Source: Lentisphaeria bacterium UBA4640 | Lineage (GTDB): Bacteria; Verrucomicrobiota; Lentisphaeria; Victivallales; UBA1829 | NCBI GenBank assembly: GCA_002405835.1 | Contig: DHMO01000069.1 | Location: 1 to 54,621 of the forward strand | Direction of reading: 5' to 3' | Length of the DNA: 54,621 nucleotides | In this document: positions 38,695-46,654 of the stretch, in pieces | How positions within the stretch are numbered: the stretch's first letter is position 1 | How the letters are laid out: every line of letters begins with the position of its first letter | Notes under the pieces: generated by a model | Told to the model about the DNA's origin: nothing | Databases searched by the model: none | The model's input: the letters and a program-made list of their open reading frames with translations, nothing else | Translations under genes and position numbers: made by a program

Positions 38695-39476
38695 AAACTC
38701 AATCGACTCCGCATCCCATTTCATGTTTAAAACGCAAATCCAACGGATTTACGCTTATAGAACTTTTGGTGGTAATTGCGATAATAGCAATACTCGCCGG
38801 TATGCTTCTGCCGGCTCTGAATTCGGCGAGAGACAAGGCGAGAACGATCAGCTGTGTCAACAATCTCAAGCAGTTCGCAGTCAGTTTCAATACCTATTTC
38901 GGGGATAACGACGACCGTCTGCCGCCGCTGGAGTCGGGAGCTGGACTGGCGCAGCCGACCTGGACCAATTATCTCATGGGCTCTGATGCGGACGGCTCGA
39001 TGACGTCCACAGGGAAAGGGCAGACAAAGGGACGGTATGTCAACGGTACAATGTTCCGCTGTCCGGCGCAGTCCGGGACATGGGTGAACGGCGTGCCGAC
39101 CGGTTCTTCTCCATATCTCTGGTGGGTGCGCAATCCGCATTATGCCGTGCTCGCCACGATTTTCGCCCGCTCGACGGAGAACACGCGGCGTATCGCTTCC
39201 ATCCGGAATGCCGCGAAAAAATTCCTGCTCGTGGATATTCAGGGCGCTGTGAACGCAAATGAACTGGGTGAACTCGGTTTTCTGCGCTGGCGTCCGGATC
39301 AGCAGCCGGCGGCGGGTGCGTGGGGGGCGGTTTCGCCGCGTCACAAGAGCGTGGCAAATGCGCTCTATTTCGGAGGCAACGTGCAGTCTCACCGCATCAT
39401 CAATCGGGTGAAGCCGTGGGAGGGCGAACCGTTCAACAAGAACACCGAAGACGGGGTTCACTGGAAGGCTGAGTGA
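38691..39476 (+). CDS. Pseudopilin-like protein, cassette 5
   Basis: The ATG at 38691, after AAAGGCAGG, gives 261 residues; an in-frame ATG at 38607 lacks signal character. The leader ends KSNG before FTLIELLVVIAIIAILAG. This is the only one of the five with the canonical Gly at the cleavage site, so it is the best candidate for real prepilin-peptidase processing. The stalk is LNSARDKARTISCVNNLKQF. Near the end HKSVANALYFGGNV keeps the His and spacing of H-X9-DG but has Gly for Asp. It is three bases upstream of the GH5 gene and shares its message. Confidence 0.9.
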   Translation: MKTQSTPHPISCLKRKSNGFTLIELLVVIAIIAILAGMLLPALNSARDKARTISCVNNLKQFAVSFNTYFGDNDDRLPPLESGAGLAQPTWTNYLMGSDADGSMTSTGKGQTKGRYVNGTMFRCPAQSGTWVNGVPTGSSPYLWWVRNPHYAVLATIFARSTENTRRIASIRNAAKKFLLVDIQGAVNANELGELGFLRWRPDQQPAAGAWGAVSPRHKSVANALYFGGNVQSHRIINRVKPWEGEPFNKNTEDGVHWKAE

Positions 39477-39479
39477 GAA

Positions 39480-40952
39480 ATGAAAACGCATCTGCTGGTG
39501 ATTGCATCGTTTCTGTCCGCTCTGCTTTCCGCTGCGGAGCCGGAGGTTCTGTGGGAACTTACTGCTGAAAAACTTCCCGTTCTTCAGCTTCCGCAGGGCG
39601 CGGAACTGCTGCCGGGGAACATCCTGAAGGTCCGCGGACCTGCGCAGCCGTTCGCCCCGGTCGACGCCTCGCTCGTGCGCGGACGGAGCGTCACTGTCGA
39701 GTGCATGGTGCGCGGCGAGAAACTCGGTCAGGGGGCGCTGGACTGTCTGCGCCTTGTCCCGAATTATCTTCCGTCCGACAAGTTTCGCGAGAACTGGGGA
39801 TACCGTCCAATGCGTCCCGTCCCGACGGAGAAGACGGACTGGGTGCGCTGGCACGGCACATGGCATATTCCGGATTACGCGGGCAACTTCAACCTTGTTT
39901 TTGCCCATGCGGGGAAAGACGGGACGGCGGAATACAGGGATGTCCGCATTCTCAACATTCCGCTTCCGGAGAAGGCGAAACCGGCCGGGTTCAATCCGGC
40001 GGAACACCGGACCCGTTACCGCGGCGCGGTTGTCGGACGTCTCCGCACGGAAGAGGATTTCCGCGTGTTTGCGGAGGAGTTCGGAGGCAACCTCATGCGC
40101 TGGCAGTTCCTGCATGGCGGTCCGGCGGAATTTGAGTCGCCGGAACAGTATCTGGAATGGGGACGCGCCCGCATCCGCGAGCTTCAGGAGAAGCTCCCCT
40201 GGTTCCGCAAGTACAACATCCGTTTTGTGATCGACCTTCACCGCGGGGCGGGACAGGTGAACGCCATCAACAACAATCTCGGACTCTGGGACAAGGCGCG
40301 GCAGGAGGCGATGATTCAGCTCTGGCGTGAAATCGCGCAGACGTTCAAGGACGAACCGCTCGTCTACGGCTATGACCTCCTGAACGAGCCTGGCGACAAA
40401 AACTATGATGTCCGCAGCGGTGCGCTCGACCGTGAGCGTCTTTATGAAACCATAGCGAAGGAGGTGCGGAAAATTGATCCGAAGACGCCGGTTATTGTGC
40501 AGAATTCGTATCAGCTGGTGCCGCTTGCGGTTCCGAACGTCATTTATTCGCCGCACACTTATGAGCCGGGCGAGTACACGCATCAGGGCGTGATCGGGAA
40601 CGGCAGAAGCGGCTCCGTTTATCCCGATCCGGCAAAGGGCTGGGACCGCGAGTTCCTGAAACGGATGGTTCAGCCGCTCCGCGAATTCCAGCTCAAGTAT
40701 AATGTGAAAATCTACGTTGGCGAATTCGGCTGCGTCGCCTGGGCAAAAGGGGCGGAACAGTGGTTCAAAGACTGGATTTCCATTTACGAGGAGTACGGCT
40801 GGGACTGGACGTATCACGCTTACCGCGAAGCTCTTTTGTGGAGCGTGGAGCATGCCGGACCTTCGCGGCGCGAAATGAAACCCGCGCCGGATACGCCGCG
40901 CAGGCAGGTGATTCTGAATGCTTTAAAACGTAACAGGGAGAATGCAAAATGA
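39480..40952 (+). CDS. Secreted GH5-family glycoside hydrolase (cellulase-like)
   Basis: The 490-residue protein has a Sec signal (1-18) and a binding-like beta domain (about 20-165). A GH5 TIM barrel follows, about 175-480. RWQFLHGGPAEF, VIDLHRGAG and the acid/base Glu303 in DLLNEPGD, then SPHTYEP and the nucleophile Glu415 in YVGEFGCVAW, are the family's order of motifs, so the site is complete. GH5 cleaves beta-1,4-glucans, mannans or xylans; the subfamily cannot be fixed. It starts three bases after the pseudopilin stop, and its stop overlaps the start of the esterase gene (ATGA), so these genes are tightly coupled. Confidence 0.92.
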   Translation: MKTHLLVIASFLSALLSAAEPEVLWELTAEKLPVLQLPQGAELLPGNILKVRGPAQPFAPVDASLVRGRSVTVECMVRGEKLGQGALDCLRLVPNYLPSDKFRENWGYRPMRPVPTEKTDWVRWHGTWHIPDYAGNFNLVFAHAGKDGTAEYRDVRILNIPLPEKAKPAGFNPAEHRTRYRGAVVGRLRTEEDFRVFAEEFGGNLMRWQFLHGGPAEFESPEQYLEWGRARIRELQEKLPWFRKYNIRFVIDLHRGAGQVNAINNNLGLWDKARQEAMIQLWREIAQTFKDEPLVYGYDLLNEPGDKNYDVRSGALDRERLYETIAKEVRKIDPKTPVIVQNSYQLVPLAVPNVIYSPHTYEPGEYTHQGVIGNGRSGSVYPDPAKGWDREFLKRMVQPLREFQLKYNVKIYVGEFGCVAWAKGAEQWFKDWISIYEEYGWDWTYHAYREALLWSVEHAGPSRREMKPAPDTPRRQVILNALKRNRENAK

Positions 40953-42682
40953 CTCGAATGTCTCTTCTTTCCGCACTGCTCGTGCTGGGCAGCGCCGTGT
41001 CGGCCGCCGACGCGCTCTGGCGGAACAATCTGGATACGGAAGCGGAACTGCGGCAGTTCAGCCGTCACGCTTCCGACTGGGACCTCAAAGGCGGAACCGG
41101 CGGTTCCGCATGTCTGAAGTTCCAGAACGATGAACCGAAAGGCTATCCGCCCGCCGTGAACCTTGATCCCGCCATCTTCAAAGGGAAAACGGTGGTTCTC
41201 TCCGCGATGATCAGAGCGGAGAACCTGAAGGAGCCCGCAAACAAATACTGGGGTCCGAAAGTCTGTTTCTTTTATCAGACCGCGGACGGCAAAAGCAACT
41301 TTGCGGAATGTCCGAAGTTCTACGGAACATACGGCTGGAAAGAAGTTTCGCGCAAGGTGAAGCTGCCGGAAAATCTTGTGAAACTTCAGCTTCTCGTCGG
41401 ACTTCAGCGCTGTGCTGGAACATTCATGGTCGATTCTCTTTCCATCCGCGAAGAGACCGCTGGAAAAAACTATGAGAAATACACGGTTTCCGGCTGGACC
41501 GACCGCGAAAAGCCCCATTACAAGCCCGGCGAACCGATGCACTTTTACTTCCGTCTGCTTGATGACAAAAAGCCGGTTGCGGGTAAAGTCCGTGTGGTGA
41601 TCGGTGCGGATGACGGACGGAATCAGACGTATGACACAGCGGTTTCCGCAACGGAACCGCTGCATGTTGCGACTTCGCTTTCAATCCCCGGATTTGTAAT
41701 GGTCCGCGTCCAGCTTCTCGGCGACGACGGGAAAGTTGTTTCGCGCCGGAATGCGGGCGGAGCCATGCGTCCGGTTCAGTGGGGACTTGCCGCGGGGGTG
41801 GAGCCGGAAAAGCTCGTGCAGGGTGTGCCTGAACCGGCGGATTTCGATGCGTTCTGGACCCGCCAGAAACAGGAACTCGCCGCAGTCCCGCTTCGCGTGC
41901 TCGAAAAGAAACCGGTCCGCTCGAACGGCGCATGTGATGTGTACGATGTCAAACTTTCGTGCGCCGGACCGCGTCCGGTCTCCGGTTACCTTTCGGTTCC
42001 GAAAAACGCAAAGCCGGGTTCGCTTCCGGCGGAGCTCCGTTTTGACGGCTACAGTGTGCAGGGCGCGAAAATTGTGGAATCTCCCCGTGCAATCGTCTTG
42101 TTCATCAATCCGCACGGAATCGAGAACGGACGCGAGGCGGCATATTACGATGCGCTCCGCAAGGGGGAGCTCAGCGGGTACGGCTTCCGCAACAGCGAAA
42201 ACCTCAAGCCGGAAACGGTCTATTTCCGCTTCATGATTCTGCGCGGCGTGCGCGCGGCGGAGTTTCTGAAGAGTCTTCCCGAATGGAACGGCAAAACCTT
42301 GAAGGTGATCGGCGGCAGCCAGGGTGCATTCCAGGCGACCGCCGTCTGCGGACTCATTGACGGCGCGACGGAGTGCCACCTTGCGATTCCGTGGTTCTGC
42401 GACCTCGGCGGCATTGCGAAGGGACGTGTCCGCGGCTGGCGTCCGGATCTTCAGCCCGGACTCGGCTATTACGATACGGTGAATTTCGCCGCCCGCGTGA
42501 AGTGTCCCGTCCGGATCGACGCCGGACTTTCCGACTGGGTCTGCCCGCCCTCCGGCGTGTGGATTCTCTACAACAACCTGAAGGTTCCCTCCAAATCCAT
42601 GACGATGCGTCAGGGGTTCGATCACGCGGTTTACCATGGCTTCGACCGCAACGCCGTGCCGCGTTATACCGTAAAGGAGTAG
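40949..42682 (+). CDS. Secreted CE7-type acetyl esterase (acetyl xylan esterase) with N-terminal binding-like domain
   Basis: The 577-residue protein has a Sec signal (about 1-20) and a beta-sandwich (about 22-166) of the same type as in the 13623 and 14147 products. After a second beta domain comes an alpha/beta-hydrolase of the Axe1 family (about 280-577). Its triad is Ser457 in GGSQGA, Asp529 in GLSDWVCPP and His559 in GFDHAV, in the expected order. CE7 enzymes remove acetyl groups from xylan fragments and cephalosporin C. A secreted CE7 enzyme is less usual, since many are cytoplasmic. The four-base overlap with the GH5 gene implies both act on the same acetylated polymer, for example acetyl-xylan or glucomannan. 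Confidence 0.9.
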   Translation: MTRMSLLSALLVLGSAVSAADALWRNNLDTEAELRQFSRHASDWDLKGGTGGSACLKFQNDEPKGYPPAVNLDPAIFKGKTVVLSAMIRAENLKEPANKYWGPKVCFFYQTADGKSNFAECPKFYGTYGWKEVSRKVKLPENLVKLQLLVGLQRCAGTFMVDSLSIREETAGKNYEKYTVSGWTDREKPHYKPGEPMHFYFRLLDDKKPVAGKVRVVIGADDGRNQTYDTAVSATEPLHVATSLSIPGFVMVRVQLLGDDGKVVSRRNAGGAMRPVQWGLAAGVEPEKLVQGVPEPADFDAFWTRQKQELAAVPLRVLEKKPVRSNGACDVYDVKLSCAGPRPVSGYLSVPKNAKPGSLPAELRFDGYSVQGAKIVESPRAIVLFINPHGIENGREAAYYDALRKGELSGYGFRNSENLKPETVYFRFMILRGVRAAEFLKSLPEWNGKTLKVIGGSQGAFQATAVCGLIDGATECHLAIPWFCDLGGIAKGRVRGWRPDLQPGLGYYDTVNFAARVKCPVRIDAGLSDWVCPPSGVWILYNNLKVPSKSMTMRQGFDHAVYHGFDRNAVPRYTVKE

Positions 42683-42695
42683 AACCGCTCATTTT

Positions 42696-42741
42696 GCCGT
42701 CCCGCAGATCTTGCATTCACGGGACGGCGGATTATTTTTTT
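42696..42741 (+). terminator. Rho-independent terminator inside cassette 5
   Basis: GCCGTCCCG (42696-42704) pairs with CGGGACGGC (42720-42728), followed by GGATTATTTTTTT. It lies between the esterase and the GH78-like gene, so the last gene either depends on read-through or has its own, unseen promoter. Confidence 0.85.
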
Positions 42742-42772
42742 CTGAAGCACTTGAACAGAAAAGGAACAGATT

Positions 42773-44350
42773 ATGCCTGTTGTCAGCGATTATACTCCCG
42801 TCCGGGAACGGAATCTCCCGGAAAATGCCCGCCGCTTTGACGGAACCACTCTTTTTGACTTCGGAACCGATATGTTCGGCCAGCTGGAATTCCGCTGCTC
42901 CGTTGAGACGGAGACGGAAATTGAATGCGCAATCGGAGAAGTCCTTGCTCAGGACGGACGTTTGAACCGCGCGCCTGGCGGCAGCCGCATCGCATTCACC
43001 GCCGCAATCCGGGCTGTTCCCGGGGAGACGGTTTACCGCTTTCCGCTTCCGCATCATCCGGATATTCAGCCGGGCTCGGTTTCTCTTTCCGAAGAGATCG
43101 CCCCGTTCCGCTATGCGGAGTTCCGTGCTCCGGTTCCCGTCGAACCGGTCCGCATTGCATTTCACGCCCCGTTCAACGATTCCGCATCCGCATTCCATTC
43201 GTCGAATGAGAATCTGAACCGCGTCTATGAGCTCTGCCGGCATACGGTCAAGGCAACGACTGTTTTCGGGGTCTACATCGACGGCAACCGGGAGCGTCTG
43301 CCGTATGAGGGCGACGCCTACATCAACCAGCTTGGACATTTTGCGCTTGACGCCGATTATTCGCTCGCGCGGCGGACGATAGATCATCTGTTCAAGTTTC
43401 CGACCTGGCCGACGGAGTGGCTGCTTGCGATGCCGCTGATCGTGCGCGACTACTGGCTGCACTCCGCCGACTTTGGAAGCGTCCGCCGCTGGTACGCGGG
43501 ACTGACTTCGAAGCTGCTGCTGAATTTTACGCGCGCGGACGGTCTGCTTTCAACGGATGGAAATCAGAATCCGCGCGATATTGTGGACTGGCCGATGACC
43601 GAGCGCGACGGTTACGAGTTCGGGAAAATCAATCTGGTTCCGAACTGCTGGCAGTATCGTTCCCTGCTCGTCATGGCGGAGTTTGCGGATGAGCTTGAGT
43701 TGAGTTCCGATGCGGAATATTTCCGCTCCCGCGCCGCGCTTCTCCGCGCATCAATCCGCGCGTCAATGCTGAAGAACGGACGCTTCGTCGACAATCCGGA
43801 GTCGGATCACATGTCCCTTCACAGTGCGGTTTTCGCGGTTCTGTTCGACGTTGCGGAGCCGGCGGAGATTCCGGCGCTGGCGTCGTTCATCCGTTCGCGC
43901 GGGATGGCATGCAGCGTGTTTGTTGCACAGTTTCTTCTTGAGGCCTGTTTCCGCTGCGGGCTGGCGGATTACGCGCTGGAGCTTATGACTTCCGATTCGC
44001 TTCGCAGCTGGATGAACATGATCCGGAAAGGCGCGACGATGGCGATGGAGGCGTGGGACGATACGTTCAAGCCGAATCAGGACTGGAATCATCCGTGGGG
44101 TGCGGCTCCGGCGAACATGATTCCGCGCGGTCTTTTCGGCATCCGTCCTCTGAAGCCCGGTTTTGCTGAATTTGAGTTTGCTCCGCAGCCCGGCGGACTT
44201 GATGCCGCCTCTTATATCTACCCGACTCTCCGCGGAGCAATTCATGCGGAAATCCGCAGGGAGAGTTTCTCCATTACGGTTCCCCCTGATACGCTCTGTC
44301 GCTTCCGTGGAGAAGTTTATGCTCCCGGCGCATACGAATTTCCGCGCTGA
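42773..44350 (+). CDS. Alpha-L-rhamnosidase-like (GH78-type) glycosidase, cytoplasmic
   Basis: The 525-residue protein has no signal peptide. A short beta domain (about 1-140) precedes an (alpha/alpha)6 toroid. The VYIDGNRERLPYEGDAYINQ segment (about 168-187) corresponds to the catalytic region of GH78, where Asp and the Glu/Arg pair bind rhamnose, and EAWDDTFKPNQDWNHPWGA with NMIPRGLFGI near the end is also typical. A beta-sandwich closes the protein. GH78 enzymes release alpha-L-rhamnose; this one is shorter than the usual 900-1000 residues, lacking the extra N-terminal modules. A terminator separates it from the esterase. It probably handles imported rhamnosides. Confidence 0.85.
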   Translation: MPVVSDYTPVRERNLPENARRFDGTTLFDFGTDMFGQLEFRCSVETETEIECAIGEVLAQDGRLNRAPGGSRIAFTAAIRAVPGETVYRFPLPHHPDIQPGSVSLSEEIAPFRYAEFRAPVPVEPVRIAFHAPFNDSASAFHSSNENLNRVYELCRHTVKATTVFGVYIDGNRERLPYEGDAYINQLGHFALDADYSLARRTIDHLFKFPTWPTEWLLAMPLIVRDYWLHSADFGSVRRWYAGLTSKLLLNFTRADGLLSTDGNQNPRDIVDWPMTERDGYEFGKINLVPNCWQYRSLLVMAEFADELELSSDAEYFRSRAALLRASIRASMLKNGRFVDNPESDHMSLHSAVFAVLFDVAEPAEIPALASFIRSRGMACSVFVAQFLLEACFRCGLADYALELMTSDSLRSWMNMIRKGATMAMEAWDDTFKPNQDWNHPWGAAPANMIPRGLFGIRPLKPGFAEFEFAPQPGGLDAASYIYPTLRGAIHAEIRRESFSITVPPDTLCRFRGEVYAPGAYEFPR

Positions 44351-44377
44351 AGGTTTCTCCGGAAATAAAAAAAGCGA

Positions 44378-44407
44378 GGAACCGGATCCCCGAATTGATC
44401 CGGTTCC
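44378..44407 (+). terminator. Hairpin after cassette 5
   Basis: GGAACCGGATC (44378-44388) pairs perfectly with GATCCGGTTCC (44397-44407). On the plus strand no T-run follows, while A7 precedes it, so it would look like a classic terminator only from the minus side. It probably still marks the end of the cassette 5 message. Confidence 0.55.
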
Positions 44408-44475
44408 CCGCCAGGAGGAACTTAGTTCATGCTAAGTAATATATACGCAGAAAAATAAAATGCAAGCCTTCAAAG

Positions 44476-44489
44476 TTAGATTTATCTAA
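44476..44489. promoter_or_regulatory. Perfect palindrome TTAGAT-TT-ATCTAA upstream of rubrerythrin
   Basis: Six-base arms around two Ts, about 90 bases before the promoter. A looser inverted repeat ATAATT-N8-AATTAT lies nearer to it at about 44550-44569. Either could be an operator for a peroxide- or iron-responsive regulator (PerR/Fur type), which commonly controls rubrerythrin; neither fits the consensus closely. Confidence 0.4.
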
Positions 44490-44578
44490 TTTTTTTGATT
44501 TTTCTTTTCTTTGAACTCGAGAAAAACGTCTTCTGAAATTAGATGGGAATAATTATAAGAAAAATTATCAAATAATGC

Positions 44579-44606
44579 TTGACATTTTCAGAACATGTGC
44601 TAGATT
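44579..44606 (+). promoter_or_regulatory. Promoter of the rubrerythrin gene
   Basis: A perfect TTGACA (44579-44584) and TAGATT (44601-44606) with a 16-base spacer, 65 bases before the start codon. Confidence 0.7.
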
Positions 44607-44671
44607 AATGGACATGGAGGAACTGCCGGAGATGCTCCGGCTGAATAACAACACTTGAAAGGACTCTGAAA

Positions 44672-45226
44672 ATGAAGAAATTTGTATGTACTGTCTGCGG
44701 TTATGTCCATGAAGGCGACGCCGCTCCCGAATTCTGCCCCCAGTGCAAAGCCCCGGCCTCGAAGTTTGTCGAACAGAAGGAGAGCGCCGCCGAGCTGACC
44801 TGGGCGACCGAGCACCATGTCGGTGACGGTCAGGTGGAAGACAAAGAGGTTATGGAAGGACTCCGCGCCCACTTCACCGGCGAGTGCACGGAAGTCGGAA
44901 TGTATCTTGCGATGAGCCGTCAGGCCGAGCGCGAGGGATATCCTGAGATTGCGGAAGCCTACAAGCGCATTGCGTTTGAGGAAGCGGAACATGCCGCGAA
45001 ATTCGGTGAACTTCTCGGTGAAGTCGTTGCCCCGTGCACGAAGACGAATCTTCAGAAGCGCGTGGAAGCCGAGCACGGTGCCTGCGCCGGCAAGCTCGAC
45101 ATTGCCAAGCGCGCCAAACAGCTCGGCTACGACGCCATTCACGACACGGTTCACGAGATGGCGAAAGACGAAGCCCGTCACGGCGCCGCATTCGCCGGTC
45201 TGCTGAAGCGCTACTTCGGCAAATAA
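44672..45226 (+). CDS. Reverse rubrerythrin (N-terminal rubredoxin, C-terminal diiron domain)
   Basis: The 184-residue cytoplasmic protein detoxifies hydrogen peroxide in anaerobes, using electrons passed through its rubredoxin centre. The rubredoxin-type site is at the N-terminus: Cys6 and Cys9 in CTVCGY, Cys22 and Cys25 in CPQC. A four-helix ferritin-like domain follows (about 60-184) with diiron ligands in HFTGECTEVGMY, FEEAEHA, VEAEHG and KDEARHG. Classical rubrerythrin has the rubredoxin domain last, hence reverse rubrerythrin. The gene stands alone with its own promoter and AT-rich upstream region, after GAAAGGAC. It supports an anaerobic lifestyle. Confidence 0.93.
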   Translation: MKKFVCTVCGYVHEGDAAPEFCPQCKAPASKFVEQKESAAELTWATEHHVGDGQVEDKEVMEGLRAHFTGECTEVGMYLAMSRQAEREGYPEIAEAYKRIAFEEAEHAAKFGELLGEVVAPCTKTNLQKRVEAEHGACAGKLDIAKRAKQLGYDAIHDTVHEMAKDEARHGAAFAGLLKRYFGK

Positions 45227-45235
45227 GCAGATTAA

Positions 45236-45278
45236 AAAACACACAAGTTTTCAATTCCCAGTGAAGCTTGTGTGTTTT
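45236..45278. terminator. Bidirectional terminator between rubrerythrin and the flippase gene
   Basis: AAAACACACAAG (45236-45247) pairs perfectly with CTTGTGTGTTTT (45267-45278), with A-rich and T-rich ends on both strands. It can stop transcription of rubrerythrin and of the convergent glycan operon. Confidence 0.88.
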
Positions 45279-45362
45279 AAATATAAAGGCTTCATGAATT
45301 AAAGAATATATCCGAGACGCAGATGCATTTTTCTGTGGCAATGCATAAAACAGCAATTTTTT

Positions 45363-46640
45363 TTATTTTGCGCAGCTTTTGTTGGTTGCAGTTTGATTCA
45401 ATTTATTGGTTAGAGCTATATAGCTCAATGAACTCCATAAAATCGCAGAGAGCAGACATGCGGCCGAGGTCCAATCGGATCCTCCAAATTTTGCGGAAAT
45501 GGCGTACAGAATGACGGAAAAGGCAACTGTTGCAAGCGTTAATATGGAGGACTCCTTTTCCTTGTTCAGTGTGTTGAGAATATTGATGTTCATTTGTCCG
45601 ATGAATGCGATCAGCATTGTTTCGGAAAGCAGGAATGCAGAGAATGTTGCATTTTGAAATTTTTCTCCGAATAACAAACACAGCATCCATTTCCCGAAGG
45701 TATGGAAGAATGGAATCAGGCAGAGGCAGGCAAGCAGAACCACACCAATCCCACAATGCAGGTAAGTGCGGATCTTAGCGTAGTCGTTGTCATATTTCAT
45801 TTCTCCAACGAATGGAATGAGAACGATTCCGATACAATAAAATGACCTGATAATCATTGCAACCGGCAAGGCAATGTTGAAGGTGGCTATTTCTGAAGTT
45901 GAACTGAAAAATGAGAGCATGACTGTTGCAAGCTCATTGAATATCATCGGGTTGAATGATAAAATCTGAAGGCAGAGACAACTGCTCCAGCGGGATCGGA
46001 ATATTTCCCAGTCTGGTTTTTGAAAACATTTTCCCTGAGACATTCGCTGCAAATATATTAGAAAGGCAGTTCCTGTTATCAGTAAAGTGAGACTGAACGC
46101 AGAGATCGCTCCGACAACTCCCTGCAGTGAAGAGAGTATGTAAACAAATATGACAAGTAATAAAGTCTTTGAAAACTGGAGAAGGTACAGCAGATTGAAT
46201 AGCTTTAGTGAATTCATTGTGCTGTAAAAGATTCCATCAAAGACAAAAAGTATAAAATACGGAATAGTAAAATAATAACTGATATTTTTGCTCGAAAGTA
46301 ACAGATATGCTGTGTATACGATTGAAATTACCGTGAAAATACACAGATTGAATCTGCATACTGTTGAAAATATGCTCCAGTTGTTGTCTGCTTCATTTGG
46401 CAGATTGCTCTTTCTTAGATTGAACAGAAGCATATCGGGCGTTCCAAAATTAAAAATACTGTTAAGTATTGTTGTGCAGGCCATAAAAAAATAAAAAAAG
46501 GCAAAATCATCAGTGCTTAATGAGTTTGCCAGAATTCTGCGGATTAGATATCCCCCGACTCCGATAAACAGCGAGGAAATGACTGCAAGAGCGCTGTTCT
46601 GCAAAAAACTGAGGGTACTTTTTTCCAGTTTTATCTTCAT
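45363..46640 (-). CDS. Wzx-like polysaccharide flippase (MOP/MATE-type membrane protein)
   Basis: The 425-residue protein is almost wholly hydrophobic with about 12 predicted membrane helices, beginning near SALAVISSLFIGVGGYLIRRILA. The early FFYFFMACTTILNSIFNFGTPDMLLF and the paired-helix layout fit the flippases that move lipid-linked oligosaccharide units across the inner membrane. No single catalytic motif exists in the family. It is the last gene of the minus-strand glycan operon, 14 bases after a GT2 gene, which supports the role. Its DNA is clearly more AT-rich than the cassettes upstream, suggesting acquisition by transfer. The ribosome site is weak. Confidence 0.85.
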   Translation of the reverse strand: MKIKLEKSTLSFLQNSALAVISSLFIGVGGYLIRRILANSLSTDDFAFFYFFMACTTILNSIFNFGTPDMLLFNLRKSNLPNEADNNWSIFSTVCRFNLCIFTVISIVYTAYLLLSSKNISYYFTIPYFILFVFDGIFYSTMNSLKLFNLLYLLQFSKTLLLVIFVYILSSLQGVVGAISAFSLTLLITGTAFLIYLQRMSQGKCFQKPDWEIFRSRWSSCLCLQILSFNPMIFNELATVMLSFFSSTSEIATFNIALPVAMIIRSFYCIGIVLIPFVGEMKYDNDYAKIRTYLHCGIGVVLLACLCLIPFFHTFGKWMLCLLFGEKFQNATFSAFLLSETMLIAFIGQMNINILNTLNKEKESSILTLATVAFSVILYAISAKFGGSDWTSAACLLSAILWSSLSYIALTNKLNQTATNKSCAK

Positions 46641-46654
46641 CTTGCATCTGTATC

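Larger units (their letters stand above)
44351..44671 (+). other. 321-base intergenic region with AT-rich regulatory DNA before the rubrerythrin gene
   Basis: The first 60 bases hold an 11-bp hairpin (44378-44407) just after the GH78-like stop. A six-bp hairpin ACTTAG/CTAAGT and an AGGAGG follow near 44413-44437, with a possible eight-codon frame from the ATG at 44429 that I do not credit. From about 44440 the DNA becomes very AT-rich and carries the palindrome at 44476-44489 and the rubrerythrin promoter. No gene is supported here. Confidence 0.7.

Noticed and set aside
44429..44455. Eight-codon frame after an AGGAGG in the rubrerythrin upstream region
   Set aside because: Too short to support, and the ribosome-like string lies in the tail of the cassette 5 hairpin region.
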